Shown in pieces: positions 1 to 8,146 of a DNA stretch of 54,640 nt. The notes under the pieces are model-generated. The model did no database searches and was not told the DNA's origin. It saw only the letters and a program-made list of their open reading frames with translations. The translations under genes and the position numbers were made by a program. The stretch lies in the NCBI GenBank assembly GCA_001303955.1, contig LJUP01000002.1:1-54640 (forward strand), given 5' to 3'. Origin of the DNA: Bacteroides sp. SM23_62 (GTDB lineage: Bacteria; Bacteroidota; Bacteroidia; Bacteroidales; SM23-62). Every line of letters begins with the position of its first letter. Position 1 is the stretch's first letter.

Positions 1-578
1 GGACTGAAAAGTACTACAAGGATAACTGGCATGGAACATGGGAACTGGATGGAGGGGGAGCATTGATGAACCAATCCATTCATATGATTGATCTGCTTCA
101 ATACCTGATGGGTCCGCTGCATTCATTAAGCGCTTATACAGCAACACTGGGGCATTCCATCGAAGTTGAAGATACAGCTGTTGCAATCCTTCAGTTTAAA
201 AATAACGCATTGGGAGTAATATATGGTACAACAGCGTCTTTCCCCGGGCAATTCAGGCGCCTGGAAATTACCGGTACCAAAGGGACGGTCATCATGGTGG
301 AAAACAGTTTTAAGGTCTGGCAATTTGCCGATGAATTGAAGGAGGACAGTGACATTTTGGAAAAATTTGGCGAAATTGAAGGCGGCGGCGGTGTTTCCGA
401 TCCTGCGGCAATCCCGTTTCAGCCGCATGCCAAAAATATTGCAGCATTTATCCATGCAATAGAAAAAAAGCAAACTTTTGCAATTGAAGGTTCTGAAGCC
501 AGAAAGTCCGTGGAGATCATCCTTGCCATATACGAATCCGCAAAAACGAATAAAATGATACATATTCATTCACAATAA
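1..578 (+). CDS. Gfo/Idh/MocA family oxidoreductase, C-terminal part (5' end outside window)
   Basis: The frame is open from base 3 to the stop at 576-578, giving about 191 residues of a gene that starts before the window. The Met codon at 66 is internal. It lies in the family signature WELDGGGALMNQSIHMIDLL, which forms part of the sugar-binding C-terminal domain, so the NAD(P)-binding Rossmann half is missing here. Members of this family oxidise or reduce sugars, inositols and their derivatives using NAD(P). A second member follows after 19 bases on the same strand, so the two are probably co-transcribed. This copy may be cytoplasmic, unlike its Tat-exported neighbour, but its N-terminus cannot be seen. 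Substrate unknown. Confidence 0.9.
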   Translation, partial: TEKYYKDNWHGTWELDGGGALMNQSIHMIDLLQYLMGPLHSLSAYTATLGHSIEVEDTAVAILQFKNNALGVIYGTTASFPGQFRRLEITGTKGTVIMVENSFKVWQFADELKEDSDILEKFGEIEGGGGVSDPAAIPFQPHAKNIAAFIHAIEKKQTFAIEGSEARKSVEIILAIYESAKTNKMIHIHSQ

Positions 579-597
579 TCATAAAGGAGGCATAATT

Positions 598-1953
598 ATG
601 AAATCTGAAAACAGACGAGGATTTATCAAGAAGTCTATGCTGGCCTCTGCCGGCCTGACAGTCGGGGCGCCAGCCTATATCAAGGGATTTGTAAAGAACA
701 ATCCCAGTGATGTGATCAATGTCGCTGTTGTGGGGATCAGGAGCCGTGGGGGATATTATTACGGAGGAAGCGGACATACTGCTAATTTCACAAAAATTAA
801 AAATTCGAAGGTAGCGGCCATCTGTGACATTGATGAGAATCTCTTTCCCCAGGCGATCGCAGATATCGAGAAGCTGGGCGGTGATAAACCAAAAACAGTT
901 GTTGATTTTCGTGACCTGCTTGATGATCCCGAAATAGATGCTGTTTCCATTGCGACACCCGATCACTGGCACGCGCTGCAATCTATCTGGGCATGCCAGG
1001 CCGGGAAGGATGTATATATTGAAAAACCCATCTCCTATACCGTTGAAGAAGGAAGGAAAATGGTAGAGGCAGCCAGGAAATACAACCGGGTCGTGCAAAC
1101 AGGCACAGGCAGCCGCAGCAGCAGACTGGTCCACAAAGCCATACAGCTGATTCACGACGGTGTCATAGGGGATGTATATATGGGACGCGGAGTTGTATAC
1201 GGTCATCGCGCCAGTATCGGAAGACTGCCCGATGGTCCAGTTCCTGAAGGAGTGCACTGGGATCTTTTCCTGGGACCGGCACCCTACCGGCCGTTCAACC
1301 CCAACAGGTTTCATTATAACTGGCACTGGTACTGGGATACTGCCACCTCCGAATTCGGAAACAACGGTATTCACTATATGGATAAGATACGCTGGGGAAT
1401 GAAAAAACGTGTACATCCGGAAAAGATACACTGCTGTGGCGGATTTTATGTATGGGATTCAGACCAGGAAATTCCGAATCTCCAGACAGGGACCTTTGAG
1501 TTTGCAGATGGAACAATCATGGAACTGGAGGTAAGAAGTCTGTTTACCAATTACGAAGAAGGCGAAAGTGGAGGCTGCTTTTTCTATGGATCGAAAGGCT
1601 GGATGCACCTGGGGAATAACAGTTATCAGGTATACCTGGGCAAAGAGAATGAAAAGGGGCCCGGACTGCAGAAGAGCGACCTGGAGCTAGATGAATTTGA
1701 TAAGGCAGAGATTGATCCGCATTTTGTTAATTTTCTGGATTGCATGCGGAGCCGGAGATGGCAGGATCTGAATGCGGATATCCTGGAGGGACATATGTCA
1801 ACGGCCATGATGCACCTGGGGAATATTGCCTACAGGACAGGACGGAAACTCACTTTCAACGGGAACGCGGAGAGATTCGTAAATGACGATGATGCCAATA
1901 CCTATCTTACCAGGCAATACCGCCATCCTTATGTTTTACCAGAGGAGGTTTAA
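598..1953 (+). CDS. Tat-exported Gfo/Idh/MocA family oxidoreductase
   Basis: A complete protein of 451 residues. The N-terminus carries a Tat-type signal (NRRGFIKKSMLASAG, residues 5-19), so it should be exported folded with its cofactor. The Rossmann strand and glycine-rich loop follow at about 42-60 (VAVVGIRSRGG). The conserved EKPISYTVEEG is near residue 142, and the C-terminal domain has HWDLFLGPAPYRPFNP and a GNNGIHYMD segment typical of exported Bacteroidota members. The start at 598 is supported by a strong AAAGGAGG eleven bases upstream, which is unusual in this phylum. It sits between another Gfo/Idh protein and an enolase-superfamily enzyme, consistent with stepwise oxidation and dehydration of a sugar-like substrate. 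Substrate not determinable. Confidence 0.93.
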   Translation: MKSENRRGFIKKSMLASAGLTVGAPAYIKGFVKNNPSDVINVAVVGIRSRGGYYYGGSGHTANFTKIKNSKVAAICDIDENLFPQAIADIEKLGGDKPKTVVDFRDLLDDPEIDAVSIATPDHWHALQSIWACQAGKDVYIEKPISYTVEEGRKMVEAARKYNRVVQTGTGSRSSRLVHKAIQLIHDGVIGDVYMGRGVVYGHRASIGRLPDGPVPEGVHWDLFLGPAPYRPFNPNRFHYNWHWYWDTATSEFGNNGIHYMDKIRWGMKKRVHPEKIHCCGGFYVWDSDQEIPNLQTGTFEFADGTIMELEVRSLFTNYEEGESGGCFFYGSKGWMHLGNNSYQVYLGKENEKGPGLQKSDLELDEFDKAEIDPHFVNFLDCMRSRRWQDLNADILEGHMSTAMMHLGNIAYRTGRKLTFNGNAERFVNDDDANTYLTRQYRHPYVLPEEV

Positions 1954-1968
1954 TATCATAAAAATCAT

Positions 1969-3360
1969 ATGCTGAGGAGGGATTTTGTTAAAACATCTGC
2001 ACTGGCGGGAATTGCTGGTATGTCCGGAACTTATTCACAGGCAATGTCGACAGGCCGAAAAAATATAAAAAAGATTACAGTACAATCGGTTGACTCCGAT
2101 TTTGAACGTGAACCGCTTATCCGATCTTTCGGATTTAAGGGGATCTATCAGAAAGAATTCTGGGTTTCTGCAGCACAGATGGAAAGCGGATCGGGAATAA
2201 AACATGTTGGACTGATGACACAATGCCTGGCATGGAGTGATTTGAGTGTCTTTCTTGCGCATTCCGAGGCGGCTGGCAACATGCTGCTCCATAACACACT
2301 CGAATATGCATTGCAGCAGATCAAGGGCACTTCCTTTAAATCACCCATAGAGCTTCAGGATGCCATTCTGGAAAGCATCCATGCATATGGCAGGAAAATT
2401 ACAGAAAACAGTAATCTCAGGATGACCTTCACCCTGAGTTCTCTGGTTGCCCTTGACAATGCAGCGTGGATGCTTTATGCTCAGGAAAATGGTTTTCAGG
2501 ATTTTGATGAGATGATCCCGGAAGAATACCGGCCGGCCTTATCATACAGGCATAATAAAGTGGCTCATGTTCCTTTGTTTTCCTATAATATCCCATTGGG
2601 CGAGATAGAGGATGCTGTCAGGCAGGGGTACTTTTTTATGAAAATAAAAATCGGAAGTCCCGGGAGTCAGGAAGAAATGCTAAAAGGGGATATGGCAAGA
2701 ATTGAAGCCATCCATAAACTGATTGGTGATAGAGAGACGCCATATACGCAAAATGGTAAAATACCTTATTACTTCGATGCCAACGGCCGTTACGAAAAGA
2801 AAGAAACATTACAACGATTGCTGGATCATGCCAGAAAAGTCGGCATGTTTGAGCAAATTGCAGTCATTGAAGAACCTTTTCCGGAAGAAGCAGATATTGA
2901 AGTTGGTGATCTGGGCGTTAGGATCGCTGCAGATGAAAGCGCACATACTGCCGGAGATGTGGAAAAAAGGATACGAATGGGATATGGTGCAATCGCTTTG
3001 AAAGCTGCGGCCAAAACTTTGAGCATGACTTTGCGAATGGTGAAAATTGCACATGAGCATAATATACCCTGCTTCCTGGCCGACTTGACATGTACTCCAA
3101 TACTGGTGGACTGGAACAAGAATGTGGCAGCGCGAATATTACCGTTTCCCGGTTTGAAAGATATGGGGTTATTGGAATCAAATGGCCATCAGAACTATGT
3201 TCGCTGGAAACAGCTGGTGAGCTATCATCCTTATCCCGATGGACCATGGATCAATTCAAAAGATGGTATTTTTCATTTAGATAAAGAGTTCTATGAAAAA
3301 AGTGGTGGTATACTGAGCCATTCTGAACACTACAATGAATTGTTCCGGACTGTTCACTGA
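1969..3360 (+). CDS. Tat-exported enolase-superfamily (mandelate racemase/muconate lactonizing-like) enzyme
   Basis: 463 residues. A short twin-arginine signal (LRRDFVKTSALAG) opens the protein. The enolase-superfamily active-site set is recognisable in a C-terminal barrel: the KxK pair at K225/K227, metal ligands at D270 (FDANG), E301/E302 (IEEPF) and D322 (AADES), and a lysine at K345 (ALKAAAKT). The family abstracts a proton next to a carboxylate and covers sugar-acid dehydratases, racemases and cycloisomerases. The gene starts 15 bases after the preceding oxidoreductase, so it belongs to the same operon. A role in dehydrating a sugar acid produced by the upstream oxidoreductases is inferred. 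Export of such an enzyme by Tat is less common than cytosolic location. Confidence 0.85.
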   Translation: MLRRDFVKTSALAGIAGMSGTYSQAMSTGRKNIKKITVQSVDSDFEREPLIRSFGFKGIYQKEFWVSAAQMESGSGIKHVGLMTQCLAWSDLSVFLAHSEAAGNMLLHNTLEYALQQIKGTSFKSPIELQDAILESIHAYGRKITENSNLRMTFTLSSLVALDNAAWMLYAQENGFQDFDEMIPEEYRPALSYRHNKVAHVPLFSYNIPLGEIEDAVRQGYFFMKIKIGSPGSQEEMLKGDMARIEAIHKLIGDRETPYTQNGKIPYYFDANGRYEKKETLQRLLDHARKVGMFEQIAVIEEPFPEEADIEVGDLGVRIAADESAHTAGDVEKRIRMGYGAIALKAAAKTLSMTLRMVKIAHEHNIPCFLADLTCTPILVDWNKNVAARILPFPGLKDMGLLESNGHQNYVRWKQLVSYHPYPDGPWINSKDGIFHLDKEFYEKSGGILSHSEHYNELFRTVH

Positions 3361-3426
3361 TACGCATCGACTGATTATTCATAGTTCCTCCATATTACCA
3401 GGCAAACAATTTTAAAATAAACTGAA

Positions 3427-4935
3427 ATGGTAAGTATCTATCCAATAACCAGGGAAATCAAATTATTAGCCGGACTGATTTTATTAATTATCCTCAGCGT
3501 ATCCTGTAATGACACCCAAGTGGTAACACCCATCCGGGTGGTTGCAGAACTGGATATTGGTGAATCGCAGGATATAGAGCTAAGTAACGGTGATATGGTA
3601 AAAATAGGACTTCTGCAGGTCGATGTGGTCCGCGACAGCCTTCGCAATGCCATACGTTCTGCGCATGTCAAGATTTCTGTCGATGGTAAGGAAGCTACCA
3701 TAATTTCGGGTAATTATAATTTACCGGTTACTGTTGGTAAAGTACAGATAGACTGCCCGGTAGTTAAAAACTACAGTACGAACAGCCGCCGCGAAATCTG
3801 GGCGTTAGAAAAGGATGCACGTTTCAGGCTCTGGCCCGGGGGATCGCCGTATATTGCTCCCGGGACATTTGTTTACCCTGTAAGGCAGGAATGGCTGGCA
3901 AGTATGTCACAGTCGGGTAACGAACCTACCTATGTTGACTGGGGTGAAAGTGTGGCCAATAAGGAAATATATTACCATGAAGGCCATGATATTGGTGGGG
4001 CTGAGGGACTGGATGAAATATTATCGGCAACAGCCGGACTGGTCGTCTCAGCGAATGGCGATACGCTGGAAGGGTATGATGATTTTCCCGGGGATATTAG
4101 AAAAGATGTAGTCTATATTGTCAATGATCTTGGCTGGTATCTGCGGTACAGCCATCTCGACAGCACCGATCCGGCAATAAAACCGGGAACCCGGGTAAAA
4201 ATGGGACAGCGAATTGGTTTTATGGGGAAACAGGGAGGCAGCGGAGGATGGGTTCATCTTCACCTGGGCATATCGCATAAGGAGACATCCACCGGTGATT
4301 GGGGAATAGAAGATGCCTACCCGTATGTCTGGGAAGCTTATGTCCGCCAATATAATCCTGCTTTGATAGCTGTTGCGCGCCCTCATCACCTTTTATGGAC
4401 CGGACAGGAGGCCACGCTTGACGGCAGGAAGTCGAGAAGTTTTACCGGCGACATAATTTCGTATGAATGGACATTCTGCGATGGAACAACGGCAGAAGGA
4501 GCCCTGCAGAAAAGGACATACGGAAAGCCCGGTGAGTATAGTGAAATACTGAAGGTGACTGATTCCAAAGGTAATGTAGATTATGATTTCACAGTAATAC
4601 AGGTTTATGACAGGGGTGATCCGGAAAAAACCATTCCTGCCATACAGCCAGCCTATCACCCATCCCTGGATATTAAACCGGGTGATCCTGTCACCTTTCT
4701 GGTTCGGACATTCAATACTGATGTTGGTAATGAAGTCTGGAATTTCGGAGATGGTTCCCCGCAGGATACAGTTAAATCAGAAACAGTAGACCGGAGGAAT
4801 TTCACAAAAGGGAAATTTGCAGAAACCGTTCACTCATTCTCAGCACCGGGCCATTATGTGGTAAGCGTGGAACGTTCAGATGAATCCGGATTAACAGCCA
4901 TTGCCCGTCTTCATGTTATGGTTAAAAATTATTGA
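3427..4935 (+). CDS. Lipoprotein with M23 (LytM-type) peptidase domain and PKD domains
   Basis: 502 residues. The N-terminus is a hydrophobic signal ending in a lipobox (LSVSC, Cys27), so it is probably anchored in a cell-envelope membrane. The middle region, about residues 175-300, is a LytM-like M23 metallopeptidase with the zinc motifs HEGHD and HLHLG intact, which suggests activity on peptidoglycan cross-links or related peptides. It is followed by two PKD-like immunoglobulin-fold modules: one near 320-395 (SYEWTFCDGT...PGEYSEILKV) and one near 410-500 (VWNFGDGSPQD). PKD modules usually mediate protein or polysaccharide contact. It sits between a sugar-modifying enzyme and a ceramidase-family protein, an odd setting for a cell-wall peptidase. 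Function within the operon is unknown. Confidence 0.85.
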   Translation: MVSIYPITREIKLLAGLILLIILSVSCNDTQVVTPIRVVAELDIGESQDIELSNGDMVKIGLLQVDVVRDSLRNAIRSAHVKISVDGKEATIISGNYNLPVTVGKVQIDCPVVKNYSTNSRREIWALEKDARFRLWPGGSPYIAPGTFVYPVRQEWLASMSQSGNEPTYVDWGESVANKEIYYHEGHDIGGAEGLDEILSATAGLVVSANGDTLEGYDDFPGDIRKDVVYIVNDLGWYLRYSHLDSTDPAIKPGTRVKMGQRIGFMGKQGGSGGWVHLHLGISHKETSTGDWGIEDAYPYVWEAYVRQYNPALIAVARPHHLLWTGQEATLDGRKSRSFTGDIISYEWTFCDGTTAEGALQKRTYGKPGEYSEILKVTDSKGNVDYDFTVIQVYDRGDPEKTIPAIQPAYHPSLDIKPGDPVTFLVRTFNTDVGNEVWNFGDGSPQDTVKSETVDRRNFTKGKFAETVHSFSAPGHYVVSVERSDESGLTAIARLHVMVKNY

Positions 4936-4936
4936 A

Positions 4937-6289
4937 ATGAAAAAAGTACATTTTATCCTGTTTACACTCCTTTTTATTCAGGTTGTATTTAATAACTCAA
5001 CGGTTTATTCCCAGGAAGCAATGCTCAGGGCAGGCATTGCCAGAACTGATATAACCCCGACAGAAAGTCTGTATATGGGAGGTTATGACATGACATTTAG
5101 ACCCGGACGATCGGACGGATCGTATGGGAGTATTTATACTAGGGCATTGGTATTCGACGATGATGTTCAGCAGGTAGTTTTCATTGAGGTTGATGTAGTA
5201 AGCCTTCCTCATGATGATTATTTATCCATCAGGAAGCTGATCTCTGCAGAGACAGGCATCCCCGTTGAAAATATCCTGCTGGGATGTGTCCATAACCATG
5301 CTGCACCCTCCGCAGGTGAAAGAAATAAAGACTCAGATTGGTATATGCATTTAAGGAATAGTTTTATTACAACTGTGAAAGATGCCGTTGCTGACCTGGA
5401 GCCGGTAAAAATCGGCGGAGAGACAGGAAGGTCCAACATTGCCATGAACAGAAGAAAAAGGATGAATGATACAATGACATACATTACTTTCGATGAAAAC
5501 AACCGCAGTCAATCCTATGGAAGATATAAAACCGACAACCCGGTACTGATAAGAGAGATGGATGGTGTTTATCGTCTGGGAGCCAATCCGAAGGGATCCA
5601 TCGATAATGAGGTTGGGATCCTTCGGATCGATAAATTGTCAGGGCATCCCAAAGCAGTTTTGGTTAATTATGCCTGTCATGGCACCTCACTGGGAGGAAG
5701 AAATTACAAGATAAGTCCCGAATGGAACGGACATATGCTGGAATACGTTGAAGAAAAGATACCCGGAGTGATGGGCATATTTGTCCCGGGTGCAGCAGGA
5801 GATATTAATCCAAGATTTGTCGGTGGACTTGAGGGGTATGAAGACAACCTTGAAAATACTGCCTATCTGGGATATGAAATTGGAAAAGAGGTTGTTAAGG
5901 TTTTTAATTCGATCCATACAGCGTTGCCTCTGAATGCAGAAATAAAATTGGTGCATCAGGATATTGTCTGTCCCAAAAGATACGGCGAGGTAGTAGAAGA
6001 TTTTAAAAATACTACCATAGCCGTACCTGTAACGGCAATTCGGATTGATGAATTTGTATGGGTAACATTTCCTGTTGAATTATTTCATGAAATTGGACAA
6101 ATGATCAAGTCAAGCACGCATTCAAGATACCCGTTTTTGGTTGGCTATTGCAATGGGAGCTTAGGGTATCTGGTAACCCAGCAGGCATATAGCGAGGGTG
6201 GTTATGAACCCTGGGCAACAAGATTCGCCCCTGTTACAGAAAAAATCTTTGTAACAGGGGTCGAGAAAATGTTAATAAGATTGTATTGA
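4937..6289 (+). CDS. Neutral/alkaline ceramidase family protein, secreted
   Basis: About 450 residues. I place the start at the ATG at 4937, one base after the preceding stop, because it gives a clean Sec signal peptide (MKKVHFILFTLLFIQ...VYSQE). A longer frame from 4901 would overlap the upstream gene. Family motifs are present: LRAGIARTDITP at the mature N-terminus, a VHNHAAPSAG segment with metal-binding histidine, NYACHGTSLGG, FVPGAAGDINPR and a late GYCNGSLGYLV. The C-terminal immunoglobulin-like domain of full-length neutral ceramidases is absent. Bacteroidota have many such short members near sugar oxidoreductases, and their substrates are often not ceramides. Hydrolysis of an amide or acyl-sugar is possible. 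The last gene of the plus-strand operon. Confidence 0.85.
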   Translation: MKKVHFILFTLLFIQVVFNNSTVYSQEAMLRAGIARTDITPTESLYMGGYDMTFRPGRSDGSYGSIYTRALVFDDDVQQVVFIEVDVVSLPHDDYLSIRKLISAETGIPVENILLGCVHNHAAPSAGERNKDSDWYMHLRNSFITTVKDAVADLEPVKIGGETGRSNIAMNRRKRMNDTMTYITFDENNRSQSYGRYKTDNPVLIREMDGVYRLGANPKGSIDNEVGILRIDKLSGHPKAVLVNYACHGTSLGGRNYKISPEWNGHMLEYVEEKIPGVMGIFVPGAAGDINPRFVGGLEGYEDNLENTAYLGYEIGKEVVKVFNSIHTALPLNAEIKLVHQDIVCPKRYGEVVEDFKNTTIAVPVTAIRIDEFVWVTFPVELFHEIGQMIKSSTHSRYPFLVGYCNGSLGYLVTQQAYSEGGYEPWATRFAPVTEKIFVTGVEKMLIRLY

Positions 6290-6309
6290 CCCTTATTGCT
6301 GTGTAAAAA

Positions 6310-6975
6310 TTAAGGTTTCAAATACTTATTGATAATCTCCGAAGCCCATTCTCTGCCTCCAAGACCGAAAGCAAGTCCCAGTGCAAGGCACAAGGCCCCG
6401 AACAGGATGATAAATGCGTTGGTAACGATCGATCCGGCAATATTCAATTGCCCGAGGATAATGAAAATGGTTAAGATGATGATGGCATAATTGGCGATCA
6501 TGCCGATGATGGAGGCTGTTTTCTCCTCCATGTTTTTAAGCGATGTAACCAGGACCTGAGAAACAAGTCTCGCAAAGTATATGCCTATCACAAGGATAAA
6601 AATGGCAACAATGATATTCGGGATATAAAGCATGATCTGATTGAAGAGCATGCTGGCTGCTGTGAGCTTCAGGCTGTTCAGGGTGGCCAGAATGACTACC
6701 AGCATGATGATCCAGTATATCAGGGTGCCGATAACATCAATGGAGGAAACTTTTACTCCTCCCTTGTCAAGAAATTTTTCAATGCCTGATTTTTCTGTCA
6801 GGTAGTTAAATCTGACCAGTTTTAGTCCTTTTACGCTGAGTCTTTTAACAACCCTGGCAATCATCCAGCCAATCAGAAGGATCAGCAATGCGCCAATTAT
6901 CTGCGGCAGGGCAACAGCAATTTCATTTAAAAACTGCTGGGAGCTTTCAAGAAATAGATTCAGTTGTTCTTTCAT
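6310..6975 (-). CDS. Small MscS-like membrane protein with conserved TM-helix repeats
   Basis: 221 residues with about five membrane segments (near 21-42, 80-100, 118-136, 157-177 and 184-205). Two internal repeats share a hydrophobic helix followed by a short amphipathic piece (IARVVKRL and FARLVSQVL), and the end reads LAFGLGGREWASEII. This fits the 'conserved TM helix' family related to the pore helix of MscS mechanosensitive channels, without the cytoplasmic cage of full MscS. It may form a membrane pore or adaptor that responds to envelope tension. It is transcribed in the same direction as the ligase/peptidase operon at 7090-10872, 114 bases downstream of it, so it could be the operon's last gene or an independent unit. 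Confidence 0.8.
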   Translation of the reverse strand: MKEQLNLFLESSQQFLNEIAVALPQIIGALLILLIGWMIARVVKRLSVKGLKLVRFNYLTEKSGIEKFLDKGGVKVSSIDVIGTLIYWIIMLVVILATLNSLKLTAASMLFNQIMLYIPNIIVAIFILVIGIYFARLVSQVLVTSLKNMEEKTASIIGMIANYAIIILTIFIILGQLNIAGSIVTNAFIILFGALCLALGLAFGLGGREWASEIINKYLKP

Positions 6976-7089
6976 AATTCCTTCGATTAAATTATCAAAT
7001 TAGTGTCCAATTACTATTATGACAGTTAAAATGCGTCAGGTCACATAATTATTGATGATCAATCGATTGTAAGGCCGGGCCAGTTAAAA

Positions 7090-8136
7090 TCACAGCGTTG
7101 CCATTTCGTCGTTATCAAAGTTCCTCCGGTAATAAGTCATGTATTCGACCTTCCTTTCCAGTGCATCCAGTACTGCATTGCTGAAGTTTACCTTCTCAAA
7201 TTTCTGTGCACTTCCGAGTCCGCCGGGACTAAAAACATTGATCTCCATCAATTTTTCTCCAACGATGTCCAGGCCTACCAGGAACATCCCGTCCTGTACG
7301 ATTTTGGGACGGACGATCTCTGCCAGCTGGAGATGCTGACTGGTAATTTCTGCAGCGCGCAGCCTTCCCCCGGCATGAATATTGCTGCGAATATCATCTC
7401 CCGTTCTTACCCTTCTGAAGGCCGCATACCTGCCCTTGTAACGCAGGGGCCTGCCGTTCATCATAAACAGGCGGGTGTCTCCCTCTTCGGCAGCTGTCAA
7501 ATATTCCTGTGCAATGATGTAGCCATCTCTCAGCAGGGCTTCCACAATCTGGTTAAGGTTGGATTTATCCTCCGGTTTAAGCAGGAAGACACCCGAACCT
7601 CCCGATCCCTGGAGTGGTTTGAGGACAATATGTCCGCCATGCTCCTTGGCAAAGTGTCTTATATCACTGAGGTCGCGGGTAATTATCGTCTGGGGACGCA
7701 CTTCTTCGGGGAAGAGCTGAAAATACATTTTATTTACTGCCTTGGCCAGGCCGTTCGGATCGTTAAGTACGATTACGCCATGCCGCATGGCAATCCTGCC
7801 AAAATTAATTCCGGCGGTAGCGGCCCACGATCTTGATCCAACCTCATTTGCCGGATCGCTTCTCAGCATCAGTATATCAAGTTCATCGACGGTGATCCTC
7901 TCTTCAACCCTCACCTTGCTCTGCAGGGCTTTTAAATAAGTTTCTGAGGTCTTGTAGATTTTCTTGGGTACCGAGTATGCCCTGGCCCGGATGTTCTCAT
8001 CCGGATCATAAGCGAAATCCGAGAGCCCTATCACCCATACCTCGTGGCCGCGGTTGACAGCCCACATTCCCAGGCGGGTTGTGGTATAACCCGTCTGTTC
8101 TGTACTAACGTCGTTTACAACAAATCCGATTTTCAT
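7090..8136 (-). CDS. ATP-grasp ligase, glutathione-synthetase/RimK-like
   Basis: 348 residues. The ATP-grasp core is clear: K173 and the glycine-rich loop GSGGSG (177-182), a GDTRLF element at about 219-224, and the Mg/ATP motif MEIN (297-300) followed by VFSPGG. The last motif closely resembles glutathione synthetase. The N-terminal part has a GHEVWVIG strand-loop typical of the pre-ATP-grasp fold. The family joins a carboxylate to an amine through an acyl phosphate. Its two upstream neighbours, 10 bases away or overlapping, are a DUF1704 metallopeptidase and an N-formylglutamate-amidohydrolase-like protein, which implies a pathway that builds and trims amide or peptide bonds. No partner such as glutamate-cysteine ligase is nearby, so true glutathione synthesis is unlikely. 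Confidence 0.88.
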   Translation of the reverse strand: MKIGFVVNDVSTEQTGYTTTRLGMWAVNRGHEVWVIGLSDFAYDPDENIRARAYSVPKKIYKTSETYLKALQSKVRVEERITVDELDILMLRSDPANEVGSRSWAATAGINFGRIAMRHGVIVLNDPNGLAKAVNKMYFQLFPEEVRPQTIITRDLSDIRHFAKEHGGHIVLKPLQGSGGSGVFLLKPEDKSNLNQIVEALLRDGYIIAQEYLTAAEEGDTRLFMMNGRPLRYKGRYAAFRRVRTGDDIRSNIHAGGRLRAAEITSQHLQLAEIVRPKIVQDGMFLVGLDIVGEKLMEINVFSPGGLGSAQKFEKVNFSNAVLDALERKVEYMTYYRRNFDNDEMATL

Positions 8137-8146
8137 AATTTTTGTT

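Noticed and set aside
517-1431. 304-residue open frame on the minus strand
   Set aside because: Lies fully antisense to the well-supported Gfo/Idh/MocA gene, has Cys-rich, low-complexity-like composition and no family features.
6228-6260. Perfect inverted repeat CCCCTGTTAC / GTAACAGGGG
   Set aside because: Lies inside the coding end of the ceramidase-family gene and lacks a T-run, so it is not called a terminator. May be chance or a weak structure.
7333-7836. 167-residue plus-strand frame
   Set aside because: Antisense to the ATP-grasp gene, whose motifs are complete. No recognisable domain.
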